A stretch of DNA of 64,000 bases from Aporrectodea caliginosa (GCA_020284085.1 JACEVL010000278.1:62001-126000); one strand, 5' to 3'. Counted from the first letter of the stretch, positions 1 through 10,292 are shown. The notes: generated by a model from the sequence alone, not told the origin. Made by a program: numbers and translations.

Positions 1-204
1 TCTAGTTACGCAAACTTATGCTCAAATAATATTTAGTTAAAAATTTAATTTGTGAATGGTAAAATACTTTTATCTTCCCATATACTATTACCGTTATCCT
101 CAAACCTAATCCTCATTCCTTGCGCTCTGCTGATCGACTTGACCTTTTTGTTCCTAAGACTGGGACTGCCTTTGCCCAACACCGGGCGTTTGCTGTTGTG
201 GATC

Positions 205-320
205 CATTCTCCCGAAGGTCAGTTCAGCCTTTCCTTTCGCAAGGCGGCGATATTTAAAATTAGCTGCAGTAGGACGCTGCAGGGTGACTGATGTGATGTT
301 ACCGAGTTAAATTCGGCTTC
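205..320 (+). repeat. 3' part of a SINE-like repeat, copy 1
   Basis: About 110 bp, from the motif tctcccgaaggtcag to the motif gagttaaattcg, is nearly identical to 1914-2027. The second copy carries a tRNA-like head upstream, so this is probably the body of the same SINE with its head lost or diverged. It lies at the left edge of a roughly 1.8 kb block that is duplicated at 1850-3740. Confidence 0.55.
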
Positions 321-364
321 ACTGTTTTCTAGGCGTTTCTTTTTCCTCCGGGGTTTCCGAATTC

Positions 365-435
365 TGAGAGCACCTCTAAATAGTTAGGCTATTCTGCGAA
401 AGGCGCTATGTAAGATACGATGCGATGCGATATAG
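365..435 (+). repeat. LINE/SINE-type 3' tail fragment
   Basis: The segment reads gagcacctctaaatag, then ggcgctatgtaag, then short gatgc repeats. This matches the gcgcctct ... ggcgctatataa tails seen at 6200-6258, 20900-20966, 50440-50512 and 63961-64000. No coding sequence is attached. Confidence 0.45.
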
Positions 436-469
436 GCCTACGATAAGATTATCTGTTAGTACTCATCCG

Positions 470-1740
470 TACAGTTTCTAATTGTTAATTAATTTGGTAA
501 CGTGGGTATAGGGATAAATTTTGACCGATACTTCTCAGTAAACAATGTATTAATCTAGATATTTATTTCATTACTATAGGCCTATATTTGAATAATTCCT
601 TCGATATTCAGCCTGGTCAAGTTTTGAAAATTAACATGAGACGAAAATAGCTAGGCTGACTGAAATGTAGAACTTGCAGACAATTAACCCTGTCTTGAAC
701 CTTGTTATATATTTATAAGTAGCCAGGGCAACGCTTTTAGGACTGGAAATATATGTTGCATACATAATTAGAAGTTAAATTCGAGTTAAATAGTCAAAGT
801 TTCAGTCGACAAGTTAAGGTGTTTCAGATTTGCAGATGGAAAATAATCGCGAGCCACATAGACTCCTTTGAGAGCTATTGTCGTTGACTCTGGTAATGAT
901 GCATAAAATAACAAATAATGTACCGGTAGTGTGTTTGTTTATGGCCAATATTGAATTAAATTTAACCTAATGGAGCTAAGTCATGTGTGTGACATTAAAA
1001 TATGAAATATATGAATGTGCAAACTTCATAGTAAGCCTTGGCTATAATAATGTTAACGGCAGAACAACAGAAGTAACTCGATGCATACATTGATAAGAAA
1101 CAGTTAAGTGAGCGTTACTTAGCGTTTAGTTTCCAATTGAAAGCAAGTTTAAAGCTTTAGTCAAAATGTGTATATTCACATAATAGACCGAATTATTATT
1201 TTAGTTTATTAGTGTGCTTCGGGTATGCTTTTCTTCTTTCTTCTTTTAGGAGATTGGAAACACTGTAACAGTTGCAGTCATAAGCTCTATGAGAAATGGA
1301 TTATTTGATAATAAAGATATTCTGTCCCTATACAGTGTCATGAGAGCAAAATGTTCAACAGAACAGCAGTCAAAGACTCCAGTAGTTGTTATGTGCAGGT
1401 ATGTTCTTCTTGTGGGGTGCAAAAGGGAATAGTGGAGTGTATAATGTGTATCTGTTAATTATTGTAGCAACTTTAAATAACCTGTCAAAGTAACTGAAAA
1501 ATTGACAGCATTTGGGCGATTCATCTCGTCAATCAGTGACTGGTCAATTTTAGACAAATACGATAAGCAAGTTTTCAATGCAGTAGGCCTACAATTGCTC
1601 AATGTCAATTCATTGTTAAATACGTATCTTTGGGATTAAACCTGGATTGTACAAAAACCATGCTGCATCCATAATACCATAAGCAAGAACGGCTTACCCC
1701 AGCAGTAGAAGAACAGCCGGAGATCAGCATGTTACTATGA
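470..1740 (+). repeat. Segmental duplication, left copy (contains exon copy 1)
   Basis: This block aligns, with many substitutions and small indels, to 2283-3740. Shared landmarks in the same order are cagtttctaattgtt, aattttgaccga, ttccttcgatattcag, gtcttgaaccttgtta, agtttcagtcgac, then the exon and its downstream intron. The coding exon inside is better conserved than the intron, as expected if both copies are kept as exons. SINE bodies precede both copies, so the duplicated unit may run from about 200 to 1850. Confidence 0.75.
1250..1398 (+). CDS. Receptor-type PTP, duplicated exon copy 1 (partial gene)
   Basis: A 149-bp exon lies behind a pyrimidine-rich tract ending in ttttag (AG at 1248-1249) and before a gtatgt donor at 1399. 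It reads 49 codons plus 2 nt with no stop, entering in phase 0 and leaving in phase 2. The last residues, PVVVMC, are the strand and first P-loop residues of a protein tyrosine phosphatase domain, completed by the exon at 6319. The HC of an active enzyme is MC here, and the WPD-loop region is not conserved (SMRNG), so this looks like a D2-type pseudophosphatase half-domain. It matches copy 2 at 38 of 49 residues. Including both copies would break the reading frame, so I infer mutually exclusive use. Upstream exons lie outside the window. The PTP assignment rests on the joined exons, not on this one alone. Confidence 0.72.
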
Positions 1741-1849
1741 TTACTTGGGTGCTGCTGCTGTCAAAGACAAGCCATTCTCAAGAATGAATCGATTTACATG
1801 AATACCGTAAGTAGGCTAATGAAATACATAAGGCTTAGAGGAGGGGTGT

Positions 1850-2036
1850 TTGTGAATGGTAACACTGCGGCACAAAGAGCAGTAGATCAGCATGGACGCT
1901 GATCGATTCCCGCTATTCTCCCGAAGGTCAGTTCAGCCTTTCCTTTCGCAAGGCGGCGATATTTAAAATTAGCTGCAGTAGGACGCTGCAGGGTGACTGA
2001 TGTGATGTTACCGAGTTAAATTCGACTCCTGTAATA
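1850..2036 (+). mobile_element. tRNA-derived SINE, copy 2
   Basis: It begins gtgaatggtaacactgcgg (A-box-like). It has a B-box-like gatcgattccc at about 1911, a body shared with 205-320, and ends gagttaaattcgactcctg. The SINE at 6965-7150 ends in the same way (tttaaattcgactcatg), so both belong to one family. It separates the two copies of the duplicated exon block. Confidence 0.6.
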
Positions 2037-2607
2037 ACTTGTAGTCAACTGTTCATACTATGACTTTTTTATCATACGGGGTGTATCAGTTTGAATTAAT
2101 AATAAACACGAATATATATATATAGTCTGAACAAGTATGACTTTGAGAAACAATATCGTAACATAGTAAACCAAAGTTCATGTTTGTCTCTTTATACCTT
2201 TTCTATCAAGTTTCCACCCATTAATCTTTAAGCTCTACCATACGTATATCTCCCCATATACTGTCACTTGCTAAGTGTGACACAGTTTCTAATTGTTCAT
2301 TACTTTGGTCAAAAGTGGGCATAGTGATAAATTTTGACCGACACTTTTGAGAAACCTGTAATTAATCAATATATTTCCTGGTTAATTATTTTATTTGTAT
2401 ATTTGGATGATTCCTTCGACATTCAGACTGGTCAAGTCTTGAAAAGTCAGAATGAGGCAAAAAGAGTTAGGCTGGCTGAAATTTAGAACTTGCAGACATT
2501 TAAACATTTATTCTTTGTTTCTCAAAGTCATACTGGTCTTGAACCTTGTTATCTTTTCTATGGGCAGCCAGCGTAACGATTTTAGATGGAGACTTTAGAT
2601 ACCTGTT

Positions 2608-2935
2608 GATACGTTGGGCGCATGCCTAGTGACGGCTTAAGGTGTATAGGACCTCTCGAGGCATAATCAAGTCAGTTCATTAAAATGACTATTAGAAGCG
2701 ACTGACAAAGTCAAGAGAGGTAGAAACCAGAGTATTTGCTAGGAGGCAAACCATAGAAGAAAACGGAAAGTGGCGACCTTGCCCTTCCGCTTACGACCTA
2801 GTTTGCGCTCAGAATTGAACGCTAGATTGCTTTTGTACTACCGTCGCAGCTAAAAAATAGCGGACTTAGTCAGCAGCACGAACCGTGTCAGTTAGGAGGA
2901 GCCCTTCCCACTCTCAACTGTATATAATACTAGAA
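2608..2935. other. Unidentified insertion in the right duplication copy
   Basis: Flanking sequence aligns to 720-790 of the left copy, but this stretch has no counterpart there. It is GC-richer than its surroundings (gggcgcatgcctagtgacgg ... gtcagcagcacgaaccgtg). I see no ORF, clear terminal repeat or target-site duplication. It could be an old SINE or a fragment of another element. Confidence 0.4.
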
Positions 2936-3249
2936 GTTTTCAATGGCAGACGCCTTTGCAACACAATGGGTCTTTCCAAAGTTTCAGTCGACCAGTTATA
3001 AGGTGTTTCAGGTTTACATAGTAAATAATCGCAAATTACGTATACTCCATTGAGTGCTATTGTCGGTAACACTCGATCTGCACTTAATTGGAACCTAACA
3101 GTTAAGTAGGTATTACTTAGCTTTTAGTTTCCAATTAAAGCAAGTTTATAGCTTTAGTCAAAATGTGTATATTTAGTTATATGTATTTTAATTTATTATT
3201 TTAGTTTATTATTTTGCTTAGGGCGTGCTTTTCTTTCATCTTGTTTTAG

Positions 3250-3398
3250 GATATCGGAAACACTGTCACAGTGACAACCATAAATTCTATGAGAAATGGA
3301 TTAGTTGATAATCAAGCTATTCTGTCCCTGTACAGTATGATGAGAGCAAAGTTTTCACCAGAACAGCAGTCAAAAGTTCCAGTAGTTGTTATGTGCAG
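3250..3398 (+). CDS. Receptor-type PTP, duplicated exon copy 2 (partial gene)
   Basis: The second version of the 149-bp exon has acceptor AG at 3248-3249 and donor gtatgt at 3399, with the same phases (0 in, 2 out) as copy 1. It encodes 49 residues ending PVVVMC, and its trailing AG joins the G of the 6319 exon to give R, producing MCRNGYTHS at the P-loop position. The 11 residue differences from copy 1 are scattered (for example F to V, K to Q, C to F). There is no stop codon and no frame loss, which favours selection on both copies. Being nearer to 6319, it is the default partner for the next exon. A 12-bp hairpin starts 11 nt after the donor dinucleotide begins. Alternative view: copy 1 could be a fresh dead exon, but its clean splice sites argue against that. 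Confidence 0.75.
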
Positions 3399-3409
3399 GT
3401 ATGTTCTTC

Positions 3410-3438
3410 TTTTGCACCCCCAAAGTGGGGGTGCAAAA
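3410..3438 (+). promoter_or_regulatory. Perfect intronic hairpin beside the exon-copy-2 donor
   Basis: The arms 3410-3421 (ttttgcaccccc) and 3427-3438 (gggggtgcaaaa) pair perfectly over 12 bp around a 5-nt loop (aaagt). In the left duplication copy only the right arm survives (ggggtgcaaaa at about 1416). Its position next to the 5' splice site could influence exon choice; this is inference. Confidence 0.5.
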
Positions 3439-3740
3439 GGGAATAGTGGAGTGTATAATGTGTATCTGTTAATTATTGTAGCAACTTTAAATAACCTGTC
3501 AAAGTAACTGAAAATTTATAGTATTTGCGGGATTCATATCGCCAATCAGTGGCTGGTCAATTTTAGACTAGTACGTTATGGAACTTTTCAGCGCAGTACA
3601 ATTGCTCAACGTCAACTCATTGCTAAATGTGGGTCTTTAGGTAGACACCTGGTTTATGCAAAAACCACACTGTGTCAATAATACGCAAGCAAGAATGGCT
3701 TGTCCTACCAGTAGAAGAACAGCAGATATCCCCATGTCAA

Positions 3741-4900
3741 ATGGATTGTGCTGCTGTCACGGCGAACCGTAGCAGTCATGTATAATAATTATTGTGTATT
3801 CCTCCACATTCTATATGCATGCGTGTGTACGACGACAATTATATAGCGCGTTTTGAGTTACTAACTTACTACACAACATTGCTGCACACATGGCATTGTT
3901 TATCTAAATGTTCTAAACATGTGCGTTTTAGTTAGGCAGTTTGATAATGGTTGCTGAACACTGAACAGAGTTAAATGCAACAATGCGCATTTGCAGCGGA
4001 GGGACTGTTCGAAGAGCAATGTCCAAGACATGAGAAGGCTCGATGGGCTCGAGTTAAGGTACGAACGCGTGGCATCCAATTAACTCCAAGATCAGTAGGC
4101 CTAAGCAAGATCGACGACCCAGTTGACTTGAGAGTGAAACAGGAAGCTCCGTGATGTAGGCTATGTCGGTGCAGTGCCGACCAATGAGGTCCGTCCCAGG
4201 AAGAATTATTTCTCTTGAATTTTATTCTTTCTTGCTGAGCAGTGGCTAGTGTTCCTAATATAATCCAACATAATTATGAAAGAATATTGGCAGATTGGCC
4301 GGTAGTTGGGCGGCGCAAGTGAGGACGGACTACAGCTTTGTATTCTTAGCGTCGATTGGAAAACATTAGAATATCCTGCGTTGTGTAGAAGACACGCAAG
4401 TTGTGTAGAAGACTCGCAAGCAAGTCCTTCGGTAGGGTGGCAATTGTTGTACAGTTGAATGTAGTCGACGTTCTCGTGTGTCAGCGTTCTCAGAGCAGTG
4501 ATGTTCTTAGTCAGGTCGACCCTGCACATTGTGTACAGTAGCGACCCGCGTTCTGATTCCATTAACTATTTTGTTTCCCGTTCCACATGATACTATTCGA
4601 ATGATATCGTTATTGTAAACTGTGGAGGGATCTTAAGCGAACAGCAGCGCTATTACTAATGAGGTACACCGAATTTATCACTGGGGTGGCAACGTACAGC
4701 GTACATGTACACCATTTTGTGTACTACAGATACACTCCCATTGTACTGAATATAATATCACTAGTATGACATCATACGACATGTACTTTAATGTTCGCTT
4801 AAGCTTCCACCATTAGTAATAATATAATAGATGAGAAATGTCATGAAGTGTGTGCACATTTTTCGTTTCGCAGTATGAGGAGTGATCATTATTTCTTACG
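3741..4900. other. Intronic sequence without recognised features
   Basis: Between the duplicated exons and the 6319 exon. Open frames here, such as one at 4206-4562 on the minus strand, show no recognisable domain and no repeat relationship to the remaining window. Confidence 0.4.
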
Positions 4901-4904
4901 CACT

Positions 4905-5350
4905 CTTAACGGGCTCCAACGCAAGCGAGTCCGGCGAGAACCAGCCACTTCGCTAGTGGTAGGAATACGGTAAGGCAGAGGAGAGGGAAGACGAAGAGAG
5001 AGGGAGAAGGTCGTATACGTTATGAGGGTATTTCAATAGGGGACCACAACGCACGTGAGTTCGCGTTAGCCGTCGAGTATCAACCACGGCACCAGTGGTA
5101 TGGGAGAGGCAGTGGAGGGGAGACGGAGACGGAGGTGGAGGTGGAGGAGTAGACGCATTGGGAGGGATAGTATACATTATGAAGATCAATTCGTTAGAGG
5201 GCGACCACTGCACACGAGTCCGGTGTTACCCGGCGAGTTGCCTGCACGCGAATTTCCTAGGGGCGAATCCAGCTTCGCCCGATTATACCAGCGACTTCAC
5301 CATTCGATTTTGGGCGACAACGCACGCGAATCTGGCGTTAGCCGGGGAGT
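4905..5350 (+). repeat. Degenerate dispersed repeat, four units
   Basis: A motif of about 40 bp resembling gcgacnacncacgcgagtc-nggcgttancCGgcgag recurs near 4911, 5043, 5199 and 5311, with GC- and purine-rich spacers (ggagacggagacggaggtgg). Spacing is roughly 110-155 bp. ORFs across it are overlapping low-complexity frames and are not annotated as genes. Confidence 0.45.
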
Positions 5351-5399
5351 ACTCGAAATTCGCTTGGGATTCGAACCCTTTTACAACGTCTACACCTTT

Positions 5400-5970
5400 T
5401 TAAATTGATTTTCCCCTTTTCTAATAGCTTTATGTAACTCAAACTGAAAGACACATTATAAAAATCATTCTTTTGTGAATTGGTATTTCCAAATTGTTCT
5501 TAAACTCACCCATTAGTGCCTAACGACTATCAATCATCTTAGCAATTGCGATCTTGTTAACTATCGACATGAGACTGCTTATGCATATCGTTGTCTAAAA
5601 TTTGTACTGTGCAATATTATTAAATGTATTGGATCGCCGCTTCAGCTCTTTCTTTTGTTCGTGGGTATACGCTATACGCAATCGTCACCCAAAAGATTTA
5701 TTTTTAATTTTTCTTCCACGTTTTACGATCTTCGCATGAATCGCAAGATTGTGATTGAATCGATCGACTGATGGTTGGACGGACTGACGGTTGGATTTAA
5801 AATTATTGTTTCCGTCTTAGGACAGGCAAACATCCAATAGTCTATAGTAACGATATCAGTGGGTAGTATCGTACAAAGTGGGAAACACAATTATGAATAA
5901 ATGAGTATGACTAACACTATGTGTATGTTGAATCGCACTATGGACAAGTAAATGCAAAAACGTTACAAAT
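5400..5970. other. Intronic sequence, nothing recognised
   Basis: AT-rich, without a repeat relationship or coding signal that I could identify. Confidence 0.35.
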
Positions 5971-5974
5971 AATA

Positions 5975-6262
5975 TATTCCTCATCTGATGTTCCAGCGCC
6001 TCGGGTGCTTCGCTCTGCGACGAGGGGTGAGTTCCTTGTTCCACGGACTCGCTTGGCTATTAGGCAGCGCCGTGCTTTCTCGGTTGTTGGCCCTTCCATT
6101 TGGAATGACCTACCACTTAAGCTCCGTTTTTTACTTGTAAGCCATCTGACAGGGTTCTACAAGTCCCTCAAGTCTTTTTTTTCTTTAGTCGTGGCTGGGC
6201 CGGGAGCGCTCCTGAGTAGTTTCTTGAAGGGGCGCTATATAAATGCTCTGAATGAATGAATG
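5975..6262 (+). mobile_element. CR1/L2-like LINE 3' end (truncated)
   Basis: It encodes the typical C-terminal end of a CR1/L2-type ORF2: RRAFSVVGPSIWNDLPLKLR, then FYKSLKSFF. The tail gggcgctatataaatgctc is followed by (gaat)n. It is a 5'-truncated insertion ending only about 55 bp upstream of the PTP exon acceptor at 6317-6318. Confidence 0.75.
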
Positions 6263-6318
6263 AAAAGTCGCTGTGCTGAAGGAGACCTGAACGGCAATCT
6301 CTGTGGCTTCTTTCGCAG

Positions 6319-6454
6319 GAATGGATATACTCACAGCAGCGTTTTCATATGCATATCCAATTTGGCTGACATGATTGAAAGTCAAAAAGAAGTAGCTGTA
6401 TTTGAGACGGTGTACGACATTCGCATGACAAGACCACAGGCTGTGGAGTCGCTT
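6319..6454 (+). CDS. Receptor-type PTP, P-loop and following helices exon (partial gene)
   Basis: A 136-bp exon with acceptor cgcag (AG 6317-6318) and donor gtaagt (6455). Its first G completes the codon begun in the upstream alternative exon; 45 codons follow, exiting in phase 0. The product NGYTHSSVFICISNLADMI continues the P-loop into the following helix, and VFETVYDIRMTRPQAVESL matches the conserved VxxxRxxRPxxVxxx segment of PTP domains. At the P-loop the catalytic Arg position is His and the preceding His is Met, though the Cys remains, so catalysis is unlikely. The layout resembles the membrane-distal D2 domain of R2B-type receptor phosphatases (mu/kappa family), but I cannot fix the subfamily. 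A LINE relic ends just upstream in the intron. Confidence 0.78.
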
Positions 6455-6964
6455 GTAAGTACGCCTCTTCACTTCAACATCGCTCTAAAAGAAATCAGAC
6501 ATTTTGCATTATTAGGTGAAAAGTTTAGATTTAGAAGTCGAAAAAAGTAGGCCTAATTTTACCAGTGAAGCTCGCAGAAGGCAAGTAGGCATAAAATAGG
6601 CCAAAGTTATACTTGCATTTTAATTTTCCATGCTTTCTTGGCTGTCAAACTATAATTACTATGTGGCGTTTTGCTTACTAATTACTTTTATTTTCAACTT
6701 AGTTTTGATGGCCTGCAGCAAAAACTTACCAAGTAGGCCTACAGTCTTGGAGAGCCAAGTTGTGAAATTGTGTGCATCGATTATTCTGCGATAACAAGTC
6801 AAATTCGTATTAACAAGTTTTTATGGAGATCTCATTCATTTGTTCGAATCTGTGATGGATGCCTCAGGCACGGTTGTACAACAGAATGGCAAGAAGGCGA
6901 AAATAGGTAAATGAAGTAAACCTATGGAAGGCAAGGTGACAATGCATATACTCGTATGTTGATG

Positions 6965-7150
6965 GGTGGTGAGATGGTTGAATGGTGACAAGCTGGCACG
7001 ACGATCAATCAGAAGGACGCGGGTTCGATGCCCGCTAACCCCATATGGTGGACTCAGCCTTCCACTCCCTAGCAGGCGACTTAAAATGAGCAGTAAGACA
7101 GACGGGCGCCTTGCAGATTGCCATACGGTTTAAATTCGACTCATGTTAAA
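6965..7150 (+). mobile_element. tRNA-derived SINE
   Basis: An A-box-like tggttgaatggtgac and B box gggttcgatgccc (7021-7033) lie about 45 bp apart, followed by an unrelated body and an end (tttaaattcgactcatg) shared with the SINE at 1850-2036. It sits in the last intron of the PTP gene. Confidence 0.65.
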
Positions 7151-7320
7151 CTTGTTATCAGCTATTACTGCTACATCATGTAATCTTACTGCGTACCTGT
7201 CAACTTGAAACCAAATAAACGAATATTATTTAAAGACTATCCATCTAGCTTAACTGTAGTTTTGTCACAGTTGAAACTCGAAATATTCTGATGATTAATG
7301 ATATTGTGAACATTTTGCAG

Positions 7321-7431
7321 GTCTTGTACGAGCAGCTGTATGCAGTGACTCTTCTGAAACTCCAAGGCTCAAAAGAAGAGGCTATCAATAGTGGCATGGA
7401 CGATGAAGGCGCTATATATGTCAACAGTTAA
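7321..7431 (+). CDS. Receptor-type PTP, terminal exon (partial gene)
   Basis: The acceptor cattttgcag ends at 7320. The exon enters in phase 0 and reads 36 codons to TAA at 7429-7431. It begins VLYEQLYAVTLLKLQG, equivalent to the final helix of a PTP domain (QYxFCYxxALxYL in receptor phosphatases), and ends in a short tail GAIYVNS. With 6319-6454 and one of the 149-bp exons it gives an uninterrupted C-terminal PTP half-domain. No canonical AATAAA was spotted close downstream, so the 3' UTR extent is unknown. Confidence 0.72.
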   Translation, partial: VLYEQLYAVTLLKLQGSKEEAINSGMDDEGAIYVNS

Positions 7432-8040
7432 ATATCACGTTGCAAGAAATAGACAGTTTGCTTTTATGTTTAATTAGATCATTTATTATAGTTGTGGTTT
7501 TTTGTATGTATTCAATTCCTGTAATCATTATTATAACAATTAGCAATTTTACGAAAGGGATAATACAAATTTTAATGAGTATTCTAAACCCGTGATAGTA
7601 ATTTGAATAGATTTAGTCTTCTTGATATGACAACGTTGAGACTTTGTGAAAATGCCTTTATTTTGAAGATTACGTTGAATTGTATTATTTCATTTGAAAG
7701 ATATTCCGATTTTGTTTAAATATTGACTATAGTAGACTAAAAAATATATAACGCGGCTGTAAGCATTGTTTCTGTCTTTAATGTTTATGACAGTAGTAAC
7801 TTTTGACTATTTTATTGCTTAAATTTGTTTTCTAAGCAATTTGGACAAACTTGCTTTGCCTTCATTCCACACAACTACTGATAATTGCACTGGACAACAG
7901 ATTTAAAAAATGCTTTTAAGACAGTATTGGTTTTCTGTATAGAATTATTTTATTAAAAGTTTTGTAATCACATAAGATTCCTGAGGAAAAGGCAAGTATG
8001 CGATTTACAATAGAGGCCACCTGGCACAGAATTGCGTTCA
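7432..8040. other. Probable 3' UTR / intergenic sequence
   Basis: AT-rich sequence following the PTP stop codon. No repeat or coding signal was recognised. Confidence 0.35.
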
Positions 8041-8725
8041 ATTTCTAAGTTCTTGCATTGTTAAATAATCAGAAATTAAAAGCGTCGTGTGTCTGATCTG
8101 CGTCTGTAATCAATGTCAGCAGCCTTTGTAGCCAATTTTCAACACAGTCGGGCAGCATGCCATCAGGTATAATATGGTTCTTTCATTTTCACTACGTCTT
8201 GATGAAATCTATCATGACTAACGTTACGGATATTGACTGAAGAAAGATCCAGATGTAAACGCAAGAAATGTAGTTGTTTAATGACTTAGACCCCTTTTGC
8301 ATTTCATCAGCTTGATTACTTTAAACACACTATAAACTGGTTGAACGTAGTTTTGGCCTTATTGTTATCCATAAAGTTTTCGACTACGGGTACATCCCTC
8401 AAAGCCTGCTCGACACAATACAAGAGTTCATCAAACTGACTATCCCTTCATCAATTCCCTAATCTCTGGTCCACCAAATATTCCTGCTTCTATATTGCAT
8501 CACATATAAGTGATGCCAAGATAAAAGACAACTCTCAAGTATTTTAATCGTTTTCCCTTTTCGTTCATAGCATTGACAAAGCTATTCATTAGTCTCTTGT
8601 GAAGAAAGTGGCAGCCAAACCTTCCTAAGAGCAAAAAGTGGCTCATGTATAATGTCGTGTTTATCCGGAATCCAACTTTGGTGGTGTAGCCAGTCCTTCC
8701 TGTCATAACAAAAATCTCTTGCACG
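8040..8725 (-). pseudogene. Decayed coding relic (repetitive unknown protein family)
   Basis: Read on the minus strand, pieces in different frames look coding: FVMTGRTGYTTK..., then FDELLYCVEQALRDVPVVEN, then LHLDLSSVNIRNVSHDRFHQD. The last resembles the ENLGxxSDEHGERFHQD segment of abundant uncharacterised repetitive proteins in arthropods. Stops and frameshifts separate the pieces, so this is a dead copy. No terminal repeats were found. Family recognition is from memory and uncertain. Confidence 0.4.
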
Positions 8726-8857
8726 ATCTCCTATTTACAAATGATGGAACACAATTCTAGGTATATCCGAGCTGCAAACAAAAAAAGAAGTGCTACAATT
8801 TTCAGTTCAACAATTATGTTACAGATATCTTTGTTCTATACTGCATGGGGTCATGAT

Positions 8858-9720
8858 GGGGTTCAACAGTAGTCAACTGCCTTCCCTCTGGTACTATTGC
8901 TCCATTTATTGCTCAGCTAGTGAACCGTTCGGTCGCAACTGGCAGAGTTGCAGCGACCTTCAAAATCGCACGCATTACACCGCTACCAAAAAACCTGGCC
9001 CAGATACAACAGATGTAAAAAACCATCGGCCAATCTCCGCTTGTCTGTTCTTCGGCGCAGTCGACCACAGCATCCGGCGATTGCATCTCTCTTTTGGCAT
9101 GTTATACAGTTTTTTATACACTGCACTAGAGTGGATGGCGTCTAACCAGACTGGCAGACAGCAAAATGTTCGCCCCGCCGGCTCCTCTTCCACAGCTACT
9201 AACTTTACCCGTGGCGTTGTTCAAGGCTCAGTCTTGGATTCCTATTCTCCTCCTTTTTGCTGTCGACATCTTAGCCATAAGATCTAAGCATGGTCTGAAT
9301 TGTCACCTCTACGCGGACAAGTCTGAGGTGATGGCCTCCGAGTTTCTGATTCACTGACGTTCAGCATCTGCGCTGCGCCTCAGTGAGCTATTAGGGACAT
9401 CGTTGACTGGCTGAAGTGCAATCTTTTGATCTAATCGATTACTGCGAAGTCGCCTCTGCTGGCTTGCAAAACTACATTTCAATTTGTCTACAGGCGCTCA
9501 TCAAGACTGCAGCACGTCTGTCCGTTCGATCAAAAAGTTCAACCATATTACAGCTGTGAAGCAAGATCAGTTTCAGTGGCTCAGGATATGCGGGCGCGTG
9601 AATTAAAACTTTGCCTTATGGTGTATTATTATGTATCACAACTGCGCACCACACTACCTCGCAGAGAGCATCAGATCGCATCAGATCGCTATCGGGCGAC
9701 TCTAATAGGTCGCGGCTGTG
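8858..9720 (+). mobile_element. CR1/L2-like LINE reverse transcriptase relic
   Basis: Frameshifted pieces of an RT domain occur in order: KKPGPDTTDVKNHRPIS (start of RT), HLSFGM..., TGRQQNVRPAGSSSTATNFT with FTRGVVQGSVLD (PQGSVLGP equivalent), and GLNCHLYADKS (catalytic YADD decayed to YADK). Multiple frame changes and stops show it is dead. Confidence 0.7.
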
Positions 9721-9744
9721 ATTATCAAAGTCCGTTTATGTATT

Positions 9745-10080
9745 TGTGCCGGTGTCACGAAATAGAGTATCCCCATACATGAGCATCCCCCTTAGCGAAA
9801 TTGAGTATTCGGTTTTGTTTGCATTTTTGACGGGTTCTAAGTTTATTCAGTCGTACTGTTTAAATTTATTGTACACATACAATATTTTTAAGCTGCGTAT
9901 CTTTAGTTTGTACGTCGACCTGAAATTAATTTTACTTCGTTTTTGGTGATTTTGACTGGATTTTCATCTTGGCTTTCGTGACGCGTATGACGATGGGGAT
10001 AGAATGGTTTATCCCCGGATACTCTAAACCGGTTAATTCCATCCGGGGATAAATTCATACATCCCCGGATGGTCTTAGGA
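9745..10080. repeat. Region with ATCCCCGGAT-type short repeats
   Basis: Short inverted motifs occur (gtatccccatac, atccccggatactc, atccggggataaattcatac, atccccggatgg). They resemble units of the satellite at 50664-50925 and the arrays of MULE-like termini elsewhere. This may be a remnant of a MULE-type terminus; boundaries are unclear. Confidence 0.35.
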
Positions 10081-10104
10081 CGGCTAGTCTATTTTGTGAT
10101 ACCG

Positions 10105-10235
10105 GCAACAAAAGATATATAACTGGCGATCGGGCCTTCCAAGTCGCTGGACCTCGTGCCTGGAACAGTCTTCTTGCACCTATTCAGGAAACCAAAAGCC
10201 TCTATATTTTTAAAAGCAGTTTAAACTGCCTTTAA
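10105..10235 (+). mobile_element. LINE 3' coding end (truncated)
   Basis: It reads DRAFQVAGPRAWNSLLAPIQ then LYIFKSSLNCL-stop, the usual C-terminal end of CR1/L2-type ORF2. It lies just left of the MULE target site at 10293. Confidence 0.65.
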
Positions 10236-10292
10236 ATGTACTTGCTATGTATTTGCTCAGCGTTTGCGCTAACAGCTAACAGTGTTAAGCAT

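Larger units (their letters stand above)
2283..3740 (+). repeat. Segmental duplication, right copy (contains exon copy 2)
   Basis: Paralogous to 470-1740. The exon starts lie exactly 2000 bp apart. This copy contains an extra 330 bp or so (about 2608-2935) absent from the left copy, and a perfect 12-bp hairpin just after the exon donor. Homology continues past the exon to about 3740 (cagtagaagaacagc in both). Confidence 0.75.

Noticed and set aside
4206..4562. 118-aa minus-strand frame
   Set aside because: No domain, no splice sites, no relation to the PTP gene in whose intron it lies.
5095..5408. Two overlapping arginine/glycine-rich frames
   Set aside because: Run through a GGA/CGG-rich repeat region; overlapping frames of equal length argue for composition, not coding.
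1850..7150. Functional tRNA genes at the B-box matches
   Set aside because: No cloverleaf with a proper anticodon arm and acceptor stem; bodies and tails are SINE-like and repeated. The same holds for 50110-50345.
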